Below, one piece after another: positions 38,658 through 47,705 of a stretch of 64,000 nt of DNA. Each line of letters opens with the position of its first letter. Position 1 is the stretch's first letter. The notes beneath the pieces are model-generated. The model worked only from the letters and a program-made list of their open reading frames with translations. It was not told the DNA's origin and made no database searches. Origin of the DNA: Bradyrhizobium diazoefficiens (lineage in GTDB: Bacteria; Pseudomonadota; Alphaproteobacteria; Rhizobiales; Xanthobacteraceae); contig NZ_JAENXS010000001.1 in assembly GCF_016612535.1 (NCBI RefSeq), forward strand, positions 2,133,501 to 2,197,500. Reading direction: 5' to 3'. Position numbers and translations under genes: made by a program.

Positions 38658-39104
38658 ATGGTTGATCCTGAACATCCGGACTGGAAGGTGTCAGCACATT
38701 TGCGTGCAAATGCACGCGCACTTAGACGCGACTCGACTGATGCCGAACGAATCCTGTGGTCGGAGCTGCGCGGTAACCGGCTGAATGGCGCAAGCTTTCG
38801 TCGCCAGGTGCCGATCGAGCGCTACGTCGCCGATTTCATCTGCCACGCGGCCAAGCTCGTCATCGAACTCGATGGCGGCCAACACTTCTCGGATAAGGGC
38901 GAGCGCGCCGATGCACGGCGATCCGCTGCGATCGAAGCGAAGAGCTTCAAGGTACTCCGCTTCAGCAATCTCGACGTCATGTCCAACCGTGCCGGCGTTC
39001 TCGAAACAATCGCGACCACCATCGCGGAGAGAGCCCCCACCCCAACCCTCCCCCGCAAGCGGGAGAGGGAGCAGACCGTCTCCGTGGAGAAAAAACAGCC
39101 ATGA
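38658..39104 (+). CDS. DUF559 domain (restriction-endonuclease-like) protein inserted between pheS and pheT
   Basis: A 148-residue product with the DUF559/very-short-patch-repair-like fold. [38 protein letters not shown], and the metal-binding core [12 protein letters not shown] (D-G-G-Q-H) match the family, whose PD-(D/E)XK-like centre resembles Vsr nucleases. ATG 38658 ([10 protein letters not shown]) is favoured; ATG 38553 would overlap pheS but code through the left repeat. The last 23 residues ([14 protein letters not shown]...) come from the right inverted repeat. Its TGA overlaps the pheT ATG by 4 bases. Nuclease activity is unproven. Confidence 0.8.
   Translation: MVDPEHPDWKVSAHLRANARALRRDSTDAERILWSELRGNRLNGASFRRQVPIERYVADFICHAAKLVIELDGGQHFSDKGERADARRSAAIEAKSFKVLRFSNLDVMSNRAGVLETIATTIAERAPTPTLPRKREREQTVSVEKKQP
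39034..39070 (-). repeat. Right 37-bp inverted repeat flanking the DUF559 gene
   Basis: Exact reverse complement of 38599-38635, located inside the 3' end of the DUF559 gene and 30 bases before pheT. Confidence 0.85.
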
Positions 39105-41509
39105 AATTCACCCTCTCTTGGCTGAAGGATCATCTCGACACCGACGCGCCGCTGGACAAGCTCGCGGACAAGCTCACCATGATCGGGCTCGAGGTCGAGA
39201 ACATCGAGGACAAGGCGAAGGCGCTGAAGGCTTTCACCATCGCGAAGGTGATCTCGGCCGAGCAGCATCCCAATGCCGATCGGCTGCGCGTCTGCATGGT
39301 CGACACCGGTGACGGTGGCGCGCCGGTGCAGGTGGTGTGCGGCGCGCCGAATGCGCGCGCGGGGCTCGTCAGCGTATTCTCGCCGCCCGGGACCTACATT
39401 CCCGGCAAGGACATCACCCTCGGTGTCGGCACCATTCGCGGCGTCGAGAGCCGCGGCATGTTGTGCTCGGCCGCCGAGTTGCATATCTCCAACGACCATG
39501 ACGGCATCATGGAATTGCCGGCTGATGCGCCGATCGGTGCTGGCTACGCCGAATGGGCCGCGCTTGGCGATCCCGTGATCGAGATCAACCTGACGCCGAA
39601 CCGGCAGGACTGCACCGGCGTGCACGGCATCGCGCGCGACCTCGCCGCCGCCGACATGGGCAAGTTCAAAGATCCCTCCATCAAGCCGATCAAGGGCGAA
39701 TTCCCGTGTCCGGTGAAGGTGACGGTCGAGGACGCCGCGCTGTGCCCGGGTTTTGCGCTGCGCCTCGTGCGCGGCGTCAAGAACGGTCCGTCGCCGGAAT
39801 GGCTGCAGAAGCGGCTGACCGCGGTCGGACTGCGCCCGATCAATGCGCTGGTCGACATCACCAACTTCATGACCTACGACCGCGCGCGTCCGCTGCACGT
39901 GTTCGACGCCAAGAAGGTGGTGGGCAATCTCGTCGTGCGCCGCGCCCGCGACGGCGAGGCGCTGCTCGCACTCGACGGCCACGCCTACAATCTCGATCCC
40001 TCGATCTGCGTGATCGCAGACGAGCACGGCGTCGAATCGCTCGCCGGCATCATGGGCGGCGAGGCCTCGGGCTGCGACGAAAACACCACCGACGTGCTGA
40101 TCGAATCGGCGCTGTGGAACGAGATCAACGTCGCCCAGACCGGCCGCAAGCTCGGCATCAATTCGGATGCGCGCTATCGTTTCGAACGCGGCGTCGATCC
40201 GGCCTTCATGGTGCCCGGGCTGGAGCTCGCCACCAGGCTGGTGATGGAGCTGTGCGGCGGCGCGCCGTCGGAGAACGTCGTGGTCGGCAAGACCTTTGGC
40301 GACGATCGCGTGATCGATTTCCCGCTCACCGAGGTCAAGCGTCTCTCCGGCATCGAGGTGCCGCAGGTCGAGATGAAGCTCATCCTGACCCGTCTCGGCT
40401 TCATGATGGCCGGACCCGGCCCCGTCGTGAAGGTCGCGGTGCCGTCGTGGCGCACGGACGTGCACGGCAAGGCCGACATCGTCGAGGAGGTCGTCCGCAT
40501 CTATGGCGTCGACAAGGTGCCGATGACGCCGTTCGAGCGTGGCGAAGACGCGCGCAAGCCGGTGCTGACGCCGCTGCAGCTTCGTACCCGCCGCACCAGG
40601 CGCGCGCTCGCAAGCCGCGGCATGACCGAGGCCGTGACGTGGTCGTTCATCACCAAGCCTGCGGCAAGACTGTTCGGCGGCGGGCAGCGCGAGCTTGAAG
40701 TCGCCAACCCGATCGCCGCTGATCTCTCCGACATGCGGCCGAGCCTGTTGCCGGGCCTGGTCGCAGCCGCACAGGCCAATGCCGATCGCGGTTTCGGCGA
40801 CGTCGTGCTGTTCGAGGTCGGCCAGGTTTTCAAGGGCGATCGCCCGCAGGATCAGTTCATGGCCGCGAGCGGCATGCGCCGCGGCCTGGCGTCGTCGGAA
40901 GGCCTGGGACGGCACTGGTCGGGTTCGGCGCAGGCCGATGTGTTCGACGCCAAGGCCGATGCGCTAGCGGTGCTGGCTGCCGCCGGCGCGCCGATGCAGG
41001 CGCTCCAGATCGTCGCCGGCGGCCCCGCCTGGCTGCATCCGGGCCGCTCCGGCACGATCCAGATCGGACCGCAAAACGTGCTCGGCACTTTCGGCGAGAT
41101 GCATCCGCGCGCGCTGGAAGCGCTTGGCGCCGACGGCCCACTTGTCGTGTTCGAGGTGATCCTCGACCGCGTCCCCGAGGCCAAGAAGAAGCCGACTCGC
41201 GCCAAGCCGTTGATCGAGCTGTCGGCATTCCAGCCGGTGTCACGCGATTTCGCCTTCATCGTCGACCGCACCGTGAAGGCCGGCGACATCGTGCGCGCCG
41301 CCGGGGGCGTCGACAAGAAGCTGATCACCGGCGTCAACGTGTTCGACGTCTATGAAGGCAAGGGCATCGACGACGGCAAGAAGTCGATCGGCATCGCGGT
41401 GACGATCCAGCCGCGCGAGAAGACGCTGACCGACCAGGAGATCGACGCCGTCGCCACGAAGATCGTGGCCGAGGTCACGAAGAAAACCGGCGGTACGTTG
41501 AGGGCATGA
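39101..41509 (+). CDS. pheT: Phenylalanine-tRNA ligase beta subunit
   Basis: The tRNA-binding and editing subunit of PheRS, 802 residues. An N-terminal tRNA-binding (OB) domain, about 40-150, contains [20 protein letters not shown]; the B3/4 editing domain has [11 protein letters not shown] to [19 protein letters not shown]5 begins near [14 protein letters not shown]; and the C-terminal ferredoxin-like anticodon-recognition domain has [19 protein letters not shown]. Full length. ATG 39101 overlaps the DUF559 stop, so translation may be coupled to that gene instead of to pheS. Confidence 0.97.
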   Translation: MKFTLSWLKDHLDTDAPLDKLADKLTMIGLEVENIEDKAKALKAFTIAKVISAEQHPNADRLRVCMVDTGDGGAPVQVVCGAPNARAGLVSVFSPPGTYIPGKDITLGVGTIRGVESRGMLCSAAELHISNDHDGIMELPADAPIGAGYAEWAALGDPVIEINLTPNRQDCTGVHGIARDLAAADMGKFKDPSIKPIKGEFPCPVKVTVEDAALCPGFALRLVRGVKNGPSPEWLQKRLTAVGLRPINALVDITNFMTYDRARPLHVFDAKKVVGNLVVRRARDGEALLALDGHAYNLDPSICVIADEHGVESLAGIMGGEASGCDENTTDVLIESALWNEINVAQTGRKLGINSDARYRFERGVDPAFMVPGLELATRLVMELCGGAPSENVVVGKTFGDDRVIDFPLTEVKRLSGIEVPQVEMKLILTRLGFMMAGPGPVVKVAVPSWRTDVHGKADIVEEVVRIYGVDKVPMTPFERGEDARKPVLTPLQLRTRRTRRALASRGMTEAVTWSFITKPAARLFGGGQRELEVANPIAADLSDMRPSLLPGLVAAAQANADRGFGDVVLFEVGQVFKGDRPQDQFMAASGMRRGLASSEGLGRHWSGSAQADVFDAKADALAVLAAAGAPMQALQIVAGGPAWLHPGRSGTIQIGPQNVLGTFGEMHPRALEALGADGPLVVFEVILDRVPEAKKKPTRAKPLIELSAFQPVSRDFAFIVDRTVKAGDIVRAAGGVDKKLITGVNVFDVYEGKGIDDGKKSIGIAVTIQPREKTLTDQEIDAVATKIVAEVTKKTGGTLRA

Positions 41510-41561
41510 TACCGAAAACTGCGAACACGAGTCTTCGCCAAACCACTCCCTGGGGTAATGA

Positions 41562-41592
41562 GTCCTGGATCTGCGCTGCGCTTGTCCAGGAC
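41562..41592. repeat. Short palindrome between pheT and the amine oxidase
   Basis: GTCCTGGA (41562-41569) and TCCAGGAC (41585-41592) form a hairpin around CTGCGCTGCGCTTG. It sits between two convergent genes and has the form of a common Bradyrhizobium intergenic repeat. Confidence 0.5.
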
Positions 41593-41602
41593 GACGAATA
41601 AC

Positions 41603-43000
41603 TCAATTCGCCCGCGGCCGCGGCGCGCGGCGACGCTTCGTTGACTGCGTCGGCACGTCCGCCGGCTCGTCCCTCAGCGCGCCGATCTTGCGCAGCGCTG
41701 CGTCCGCCGCACGCTCGCCGCTTTCCCAGGCGCCGTCGACCGTGCCCCAGAGCGTCTCATGCGTGGCCTCACCGGCGAGGAAAATGTTGCCGATCGGCTC
41801 GGTCAAGACTTTTCGCGAGAGCTGTCCGCCGGGCGAGGCCGCCGACATCGCGCCCATGACATAGGGCGAGGCGTTCCAGCGCGTCGCAGCGGTCTTCTGC
41901 ACGTTGGCCGCCGCCTCGCTGCCGAACAGCTTCGTGATCCACTCCTTCGCGAAGGCTGCCATCGCCGGCACGCCCTGCGCGGAGAGATCGCGGCCGAACG
42001 AGCCGCCGACATCGATAGCGCAGAGCGAGGAGCCACCGATATTGGCGAACATCAGTGCGGTGCGCGTCGAGTTGCTCTGCTCGATCAGAATGTCATCGCG
42101 CGAGAGGCCGAGCGGATTGCCCGGCAGCTGCAGCACAATGTGATCGTAGCTGCCGAGCGTGAGCTTTGACGCCGCATCGAGCGTGCGCTTGGGGATGTCG
42201 GGCGCGAACTTGATCGCGCCGCTCGTGAGCACATTGGTCGAGACCGTGACGATGGCGGCGCGCGCGGCGATCTTGCCGGCTTGGGTCTCGACGCTGACGT
42301 CGCGATTGCTCCAGACGATCCGGCTCGCCGGCGTCGCCAGCGCGACCGGCGCCGGCTCGCCAAGCTTGGCGATTAGAGTGCCGAGACCCTGGCGGCAGGC
42401 GATCGGGGCATTGCGATCCTGCGCGCGCGCCTTGTCGATCGCCGACAGCTCCTTCAGATCCTTGCCCGCGAAGCTCGCACCGAGCACGAACTCGGCCGCG
42501 CCCGCCCAATCGCCGAGATCCTTCGGCAGCACCGACGCGCACGCGGTATCGAGCTTGCCACGCGCGGCGTCGTCGATGGCCCGATTGGCGCGCACCAGCG
42601 CTGCCAAGAACTCCTCGGTCTCGCCGGCGCGGGCGTTGCGGCGGCCGATGCGCATCTTCTGACCGGCCGGCGCGGGCGAGACGTCGAGCCCGAGGCTGCG
42701 CGCGAGGCGGATCATCGGATTGGTGTCGGGATTGTGCATCCAGCGCGCGCCGAGATCGAACGGCACGTCAAAGGTCGTGCTATTGGTGATGCAACGCCCA
42801 CCGATCCGCGATGCGGCTTCGACCACCACGACCCTGCGATTGGCCGCCATGATGCGCCGCGCCGCAGCGATGCCGGCCGCACCCGCACCGATCACGACAA
42901 TGTCAGCTTCGCGCGGCAGCGGCGCGCCCGTGGCGCCCAGGACCGGCATCGCGGCGAAGCCCGCCGACGCCGATAGGAAGCTGCGGCGCGTGATTGTCAT
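41603..43000 (-). CDS. Exported flavin amine oxidase family protein (Tat signal)
   Basis: A 465-residue FAD protein of the monoamine-oxidase/polyamine-oxidase family. The N-terminus MTITRRSFLSASAGF is a twin-arginine signal, with cleavage probably after GATGA, so it likely folds in the cytosol and works in the periplasm. The dinucleotide fold reads DIVVIGAGAAGIAAARRIM with VVVVEAASRIGGRC. Near the end, IFLAGEATHETLWGTVDGAW is the FAD-binding C-terminal signature. The family oxidises amines with H2O2 release; the substrate is unknown. ATG 43000 is chosen over a longer frame, as it begins the Tat signal. Confidence 0.87.
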   Translation of the reverse strand: MTITRRSFLSASAGFAAMPVLGATGAPLPREADIVVIGAGAAGIAAARRIMAANRRVVVVEAASRIGGRCITNSTTFDVPFDLGARWMHNPDTNPMIRLARSLGLDVSPAPAGQKMRIGRRNARAGETEEFLAALVRANRAIDDAARGKLDTACASVLPKDLGDWAGAAEFVLGASFAGKDLKELSAIDKARAQDRNAPIACRQGLGTLIAKLGEPAPVALATPASRIVWSNRDVSVETQAGKIAARAAIVTVSTNVLTSGAIKFAPDIPKRTLDAASKLTLGSYDHIVLQLPGNPLGLSRDDILIEQSNSTRTALMFANIGGSSLCAIDVGGSFGRDLSAQGVPAMAAFAKEWITKLFGSEAAANVQKTAATRWNASPYVMGAMSAASPGGQLSRKVLTEPIGNIFLAGEATHETLWGTVDGAWESGERAADAALRKIGALRDEPADVPTQSTKRRRAPRPRAN

Positions 43001-43112
43001 GTCATGGTTTCCGGAGACTTGCGGCGAACGGGAACAGCCCCAGAACCTTGCCGCATCTGATGTTGCGCAGCAACCATCATGGTGAATCAATCATGCTTGA
43101 GCTCACAGAGCC

Positions 43113-44174
43113 ATGAACCGAATTGCAACAGGTTTCGACCATGCTACAGATGGAAAAAAGACGGCCGGAAAAGACCGTTGGGGAGAGTTCATGGGGACGG
43201 TCCTAGATTCAGTCGGCAAGGTGATAGCCGCGTACCTCTCGAAGGAGGTGCCGGGCTACGAGCCGTTCACGCCGAGCGACCCCGAGCACCTGCGCGGCGT
43301 GATCCAGCCCGGCGACGTGATTCTGGTCGAGGGCAACAACCGCATCTCCGGCATCATCAAATATCTGACGCAGTCGACCTGGTCGCATGCCGCGCTCTAT
43401 GTCGGCCCGGTCGAGGGCGCATCGGAGCCTGACGGCGAACCGCATGTGCTGATCGAGGCCAATATCGGCGAGGGCGTCACCTCCGCGCCGCTATCGAAAT
43501 ATTTTCCCTATCACACCCGCATCTGCCGCCCGGTCGGGCTGTCCTACGAGGACCGCACCACGGTCTGCCGTTACGCGATCAATCGCATCGGCTTCGGCTA
43601 CGACACCAAGAACATCATCGATTTGATGCGCTTCCTGTTCCCGCTACCGGTGCCGCAGCGCTGGCGGCGGCGCATGATCGCGATCGGCTCGGGCGATCCG
43701 ACCAAGATCATCTGCTCGGCGCTGATCGCGCAGGCGTTCGACGCCGTGCGTTATCCGATCCTGCCGAAGATCACCAAGGCGGGCAGCCGCGCTGCTCGCC
43801 GCGAGATCCTGCACATCCGCGATTCCTCGCTCTACATGCCCCGCGACTTCGACATCTCGCCCTATTTCGAAGTGGTCAAACCCACCATCGTGCATGGCTT
43901 CGACTACACAGCCTTGCACTGGGCCGACAAGCAAAAGCCGCTCGAGGAGGTAGCGGGCTCCTTCGGGGTGTTTCCAGAAACGATCAGTGCGCCGCCGCTC
44001 GTTCCTGAAGCGATTGACGAAGAAGCGCCGGGTCAAGTTCCGGCTGAGCAAGTAAGCGCGCAGGGCGCAGAGATGGTCGAGCCCATCACCGTCTCCGGGC
44101 ATTTCCCGCTGCTGAAACGGCTCGCGATGTACCGCCCAAGACGGCGGGGACGAACGCGCGAGAGGGCAGCGTAG
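43113..44174 (+). CDS. YiiX/YebB-like NlpC/P60-superfamily cysteine hydrolase
   Basis: A 353-residue protein with the permuted papain-like fold of YiiX-type enzymes. Catalytic His is in TQSTWSHAALYVG (about residue 92), Cys in TKIICSALIAQAF (about 200); GDVILVEGNNRISGIIKYLT precedes the His. RTTVCRYAINRIGFGYDTKN is also in the conserved core. These enzymes are thought to cleave amide bonds in lipid- or cell-wall-linked substrates. There is no clear signal peptide; ATG 43191 (MGTVLDSVGK) is an alternative start. The last 90 residues are Pro-rich and end in a basic tail. Confidence 0.8.
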   Translation: MNRIATGFDHATDGKKTAGKDRWGEFMGTVLDSVGKVIAAYLSKEVPGYEPFTPSDPEHLRGVIQPGDVILVEGNNRISGIIKYLTQSTWSHAALYVGPVEGASEPDGEPHVLIEANIGEGVTSAPLSKYFPYHTRICRPVGLSYEDRTTVCRYAINRIGFGYDTKNIIDLMRFLFPLPVPQRWRRRMIAIGSGDPTKIICSALIAQAFDAVRYPILPKITKAGSRAARREILHIRDSSLYMPRDFDISPYFEVVKPTIVHGFDYTALHWADKQKPLEEVAGSFGVFPETISAPPLVPEAIDEEAPGQVPAEQVSAQGAEMVEPITVSGHFPLLKRLAMYRPRRRGRTRERAA

Positions 44175-44213
44175 GTCAGTCCGGGTCGTCCCGGGAAAGC
44201 CAGGACGAGAACC

Positions 44214-44489
44214 CTACCGCTCCGCCCGCCCGATCACTGCCATCAGCTCCGCGATCTTCTCGCGCTGATCGGCCTTGTCGCCGCTCGAGATAGCGTGCTC
44301 GACGCAATGGGCGACGTGATCCTTCAAGACCTCTTCCTCAACCCGGCGCAGCGCGGCGCGCACGGCCGAGATCTGCGTGACGATGTCGATGCAATAGCGG
44401 TCCTCCTCGACCATTTTTGAGAGGCCGCGAACCTGGCCCTCGATCCGGCCGAGACGTTTTCCGACTGATGCCTTGATGTCCTTGCGCAT
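44214..44489 (-). CDS. csoR: CsoR/FrmR-family metal-sensing repressor
   Basis: A 91-residue all-helical repressor. The start ATG 44489 ([19 protein letters not shown]) gives the family N-terminus [13 protein letters not shown]. Copper-ligand residues are in place: Cys in [12 protein letters not shown], and His-Cys in [12 protein letters not shown] (C-x-n-H-x3-C layout of CsoR). The gene is divergent from a copper-type P1B ATPase with only 50 bases between starts and a TACCC/GGGTA palindrome in between. Copper is thus the likely inducer. Confidence 0.9.
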   Translation of the reverse strand: MRKDIKASVGKRLGRIEGQVRGLSKMVEEDRYCIDIVTQISAVRAALRRVEEEVLKDHVAHCVEHAISSGDKADQREKIAELMAVIGRAER

Positions 44490-44496
44490 GGGGCCT

Positions 44497-44517
44497 ATAT
44501 ACCCCCCTAGGGTATAT
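44497..44517. promoter_or_regulatory. CsoR-type operator between csoR and copA
   Basis: ATATACCC (44497-44504) and GGGTATAT (44510-44517) form a dyad with a five-base centre, matching the G/C-tract and TACC...GGTA layout known for CsoR sites. It lies in the 50-base region shared by both genes. Confidence 0.75.
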
Positions 44518-44539
44518 GTTGCAAGGCCGGAGCATTGGG

Positions 44540-46996
44540 ATGAACGACGCCAAACACAATCATCACCACAATTCAGACGCTGCTTCCGGATGCGGCTGTT
44601 CTTCCAAGACGACACCGCCCGCTCCCAAGCCCGAGGCCTCATCCTGTTGCGGCGGCCACGGCGATCATGCCGGCCATGCCCATCATCGTGAGCACGGCGC
44701 AGCCGCGACAAAAGCCCTCGATCCCGTCTGCGGCATGACGGTCGATCCCGCGACCTCAAAGCACCGCTTTGAGCATCACGGCGAGACCTTCCATTTCTGC
44801 TCGGCCGGCTGCCGCACGAAATTCGCCGCCGATCCCGCAAAGTATCTTGCTAAAACGAAAGCGCCCGAGCCGGAGATGCCGACAGGCACTATCTACACCT
44901 GTCCGATGCATCCGGAGATCCGCCAGGTCGGACCCGGCACCTGCCCGATCTGCGGCATGGCGCTGGAGCCGGAAGTGGCGAGCCTGGAAACCGGCCCCAA
45001 TCCCGAACTCGCCGACATGACACGGCGATTCTGGATCGGCGGCGCACTGGCGCTGCCCGCGGTGGTGCAGGAAATGGGCGGCCATCTCGCCGGTCCGCAC
45101 AACTGGATCGACCCGACGCTGTCGAACTGGATCCAGCTCGTCTTCGCCACGCCCGTCGTGGTCTGGGCCGGCTGGCCGTTCTTCGTCCGCGGCTGGCAGT
45201 CGCTGCTCTCCCGCAACCTCAACATGTTCACGCTGATCGCGATGGGCACGGGCGTCGCCTATGTCTACAGCCTGATCGGCACCATCGCGCCGCAGATTTT
45301 CCCCGACACCTTCCGCGGCCATGGCGGCGCGGTTTCTGTCTATTTCGAAGCGGCCGCCGTCATCACCGTCTTGGTTTTGCTCGGCCAGGTGCTGGAACTG
45401 CGCGCCCGTGACGCGACGTCCGGCGCAATCAAGGCGCTGCTACAGCTCGCGCCGAAGACCGCGCGCCGCGTCGAGCCTGATGGCAACGAGCACGAGGTCG
45501 AGATCGATACGCTCCATGCCGGCGACCGCTTGCGCGTTCGTCCCGGCGAGAAGGTGCCGGTCGATGGCATCATTCTCGAGGGCCGCTCCTCGCTCGATGA
45601 ATCCCTCGTGACAGGCGAATCCATGCCGGTCACCAAGGAGGTCGACGCCAAGGTGATCGCGGGTACGCTCAACCAGTCCGGCAGCTTCATCATGCGCGCG
45701 GACAAGGTCGGGCGCGAGACGCTGCTGTCGCAGATCGTCCAGATGGTCGCGGACGCGCAGCGCTCGCGCGCGCCGATCCAGCGGCTGGCCGACCAGGTCG
45801 CGGGCTGGTTCGTGCCGACGGTCATCGCCGTCGCTGTCGTTGCGTTCGCAGCCTGGGCCTGGTTCGGGCCGGAGCCGCGGCTCGCCTTCGGCCTCGTCGC
45901 CGCCGTCAGCGTGCTGATCATCGCCTGCCCCTGCGCGCTGGGGCTGGCGACCCCGATGTCGATCATGGTCGGCGTCGGCCGCGGCGCGCATGCCGGCGTC
46001 CTGATCAAGAATGCCGAAGCGCTGGAGCGGATGGAGAAGATCGACACGCTCGTGGTCGACAAGACCGGCACGCTGACCGAAGGCAAGCCCAAAGTCGTGT
46101 CGATCATGCCGGCGGCCGGCTTTGCCGAGGACGACGTCCTTCGGCTTGCGGCCAGCGTCGAGCGCGCCAGCGAACATCCACTCGCTGACGCCATCCTGCG
46201 CGCGGCGAAGGAGAAGCAGCTTTCGCTGAGCCAGGTGGAAGAGTTCGATTCGCCAACCGGCAAGGGCGCGACCGGCAAGATCGACAGCAAGACCATCGTG
46301 CTCGGCAACGCAAAATACCTGTCGTCGATCGGAATCGACACCCGGGCGCTCGACGCCGAGGCCGAACGTCTGCGCGGCGACGGCGCGACCGTCATCAACA
46401 TGGCGATCGACGGCGTGCTCGCCGGCCTGTTCGCGATCGCCGATCCGGTCAAGGCCTCGACCCCGGAGGCGCTGAAGGCGCTCGCCGCCGAGGGCATCAA
46501 GGTGATCATGTTGACCGGCGACAACCGCACCACGGCGGAAGCCGTCGCGCGCCGGCTCGGCATCGCCGATGTCGAGGCCGAGGTGCTGCCGGACCAGAAG
46601 AGCGCAGTCGTTACAAAACTGCAAAAGGCCGGTCGCAGCGTCGCGATGGCCGGCGACGGCGTCAACGACGCCCCGGCGCTGGCGGCGGCCGATGTCGGCA
46701 TCGCCATGGGCACCGGCACCGATGTGGCGATGGAGAGCGCCGGCATCACCCTGCTGAAGGGCGACCTCACCGGCATCGTCCGCGCGCGAAAGCTGTCGCA
46801 GGCGACGATGGGCAATATCCGGCAAAACCTGTTCTTTGCCTTCATCTACAACGCCGCCGGCATTCCGATCGCCGCCGGCATCCTCTATCCCGCCTTCGGC
46901 GTGCTGCTGTCGCCGATCATCGGGGCCGCCGCGATGGCGCTGTCCTCGGTGAGCGTGGTCGGCAATGCGCTGCGGCTGCGCGCAACCCGGCTGTGA
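44540..46996 (+). CDS. copA: Copper-translocating P1B-type ATPase
   Basis: Inner-membrane efflux pump for Cu(I), 818 residues. Instead of a classical CxxC metal domain, the N-terminus has a His/Cys-rich stretch ([33 protein letters not shown]), a YHS domain ([10 protein letters not shown]..., [12 protein letters not shown]) and a heavy-metal-binding CPMHPEI...CPICGM motif. The pump core shows CPC in [13 protein letters not shown], phosphorylation site [12 protein letters not shown] in [11 protein letters not shown] and [10 protein letters not shown]. Start ATG 44540 has GGAG upstream. It is divergent from csoR across a shared operator. Cu(I) is inferred from CPC and context. Confidence 0.94.
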   Translation: MNDAKHNHHHNSDAASGCGCSSKTTPPAPKPEASSCCGGHGDHAGHAHHREHGAAATKALDPVCGMTVDPATSKHRFEHHGETFHFCSAGCRTKFAADPAKYLAKTKAPEPEMPTGTIYTCPMHPEIRQVGPGTCPICGMALEPEVASLETGPNPELADMTRRFWIGGALALPAVVQEMGGHLAGPHNWIDPTLSNWIQLVFATPVVVWAGWPFFVRGWQSLLSRNLNMFTLIAMGTGVAYVYSLIGTIAPQIFPDTFRGHGGAVSVYFEAAAVITVLVLLGQVLELRARDATSGAIKALLQLAPKTARRVEPDGNEHEVEIDTLHAGDRLRVRPGEKVPVDGIILEGRSSLDESLVTGESMPVTKEVDAKVIAGTLNQSGSFIMRADKVGRETLLSQIVQMVADAQRSRAPIQRLADQVAGWFVPTVIAVAVVAFAAWAWFGPEPRLAFGLVAAVSVLIIACPCALGLATPMSIMVGVGRGAHAGVLIKNAEALERMEKIDTLVVDKTGTLTEGKPKVVSIMPAAGFAEDDVLRLAASVERASEHPLADAILRAAKEKQLSLSQVEEFDSPTGKGATGKIDSKTIVLGNAKYLSSIGIDTRALDAEAERLRGDGATVINMAIDGVLAGLFAIADPVKASTPEALKALAAEGIKVIMLTGDNRTTAEAVARRLGIADVEAEVLPDQKSAVVTKLQKAGRSVAMAGDGVNDAPALAAADVGIAMGTGTDVAMESAGITLLKGDLTGIVRARKLSQATMGNIRQNLFFAFIYNAAGIPIAAGILYPAFGVLLSPIIGAAAMALSSVSVVGNALRLRATRL

Positions 46997-47012
46997 TATG
47001 GAGGTGCGCTCC

Positions 47013-47151
47013 CTCGCCCCGCTTGCGGGGAGAGGGTTGGGGTGAGGGGGAGTCTCCACAGGGACGGTAAGAGTTGCATTCGCGGAGAGTCCCCCTCACC
47101 CGGAATTCAAGCTACGCTTGAATTCCGACCTCTCCCCGCGAGCGGGGCGAG
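47013..47151. repeat. Mosaic palindromic intergenic element (139 bp)
   Basis: Outer arms CTCGCCCCGCTTGCGGGGAGAGG and its inverse CCTCTCCCCGCGAGCGGGGCGAG enclose GGGTGAGGGGGAGTCTCC with its inverse GGAGAGTCCCCCTCACCC, and a perfect 12-bp inner stem at 47101-47112 and 47116-47127. Related to the element at 54182. Confidence 0.85.
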
Positions 47152-47185
47152 GTAAGAGAGACCGGCTGAAGGCGTAGGGGCATTC

Positions 47186-47632
47186 ATGCAACGCATCACC
47201 ATCACGATCGAGGACGATTTGCTGGCGGAGATCGATGCCGCAGCCGAAGCGCGCGGCTACCAGAACCGCAGCGAGATCATTCGCGATCTCGCGCGCGCCG
47301 GGCTTCAGCAATCGACCGAGGACACCGCGCAGAGCGGTCACTGCGTCGCCGGCCTCGTCTATGTCTACGACCACGCCGCGCGCGATCTCTCAAAGCGCCT
47401 GGTGCAGGAATTCCACGGCCATCACGACCTCGCGCTGGCAACCCTGCACGTCCATCTCGACGACAACAATTGCATGGAGATGACGGCGCTGAAGGGCACA
47501 GCCGGCGAGGTCAAGCATTTCGCCGACCACATCATCGCCGAACGCGGCGTGCGCTACGGCCGTGTGGTGATGATCCCGACGGACGAGAGGAAGCCGGCGA
47601 AACCACGCAAGCACGGGCACCGGCACGAATAG
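47186..47632 (+). CDS. nikR: Nickel-responsive transcriptional regulator
   Basis: A 148-residue ribbon-helix-helix repressor that represses nickel uptake genes at high nickel. RITITIEDDLLAEIDAAAEA and YQNRSEIIRDLARAGL form the RHH DNA-binding domain. The ACT-like metal domain has the high-affinity nickel ligands: His in FHGHHDLALATLHVHLDD (positions equivalent to H76, H87, H89) and Cys in NNCMEMTALKG (C95). The tail is His/Lys-rich (KHGHRHE). No nikABCDE or nickel permease gene is adjacent, so its targets lie elsewhere. Confidence 0.94.
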   Translation: MQRITITIEDDLLAEIDAAAEARGYQNRSEIIRDLARAGLQQSTEDTAQSGHCVAGLVYVYDHAARDLSKRLVQEFHGHHDLALATLHVHLDDNNCMEMTALKGTAGEVKHFADHIIAERGVRYGRVVMIPTDERKPAKPRKHGHRHE

Positions 47633-47659
47633 GCTTCAAATCACATAGACGGTGCAAAC

Positions 47660-47687
47660 CCCTCTCCCCGTCAGAACGGGGAGAGGG
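47660..47687. repeat. GC-rich hairpin between nikR and the S53 peptidase
   Basis: CCCTCTCCCCGT (47660-47671) pairs perfectly with ACGGGGAGAGGG (47676-47687) across a 4-base loop, between convergent genes. It shares the CTCTCCCCG core with the larger palindromic elements. Confidence 0.75.
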
Positions 47688-47705
47688 AGAAGAGCGTCTG
47701 CGAAC

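Noticed and set aside
38822..40915. 697-codon minus-strand reading frame over pheT
   Set aside because: Antisense shadow of pheT; no domain, no ribosome binding site and crosses the DUF559 gene.
45340..47059. Two long minus-strand frames over copA
   Set aside because: Both are antisense to a P-type ATPase whose motifs are all intact.
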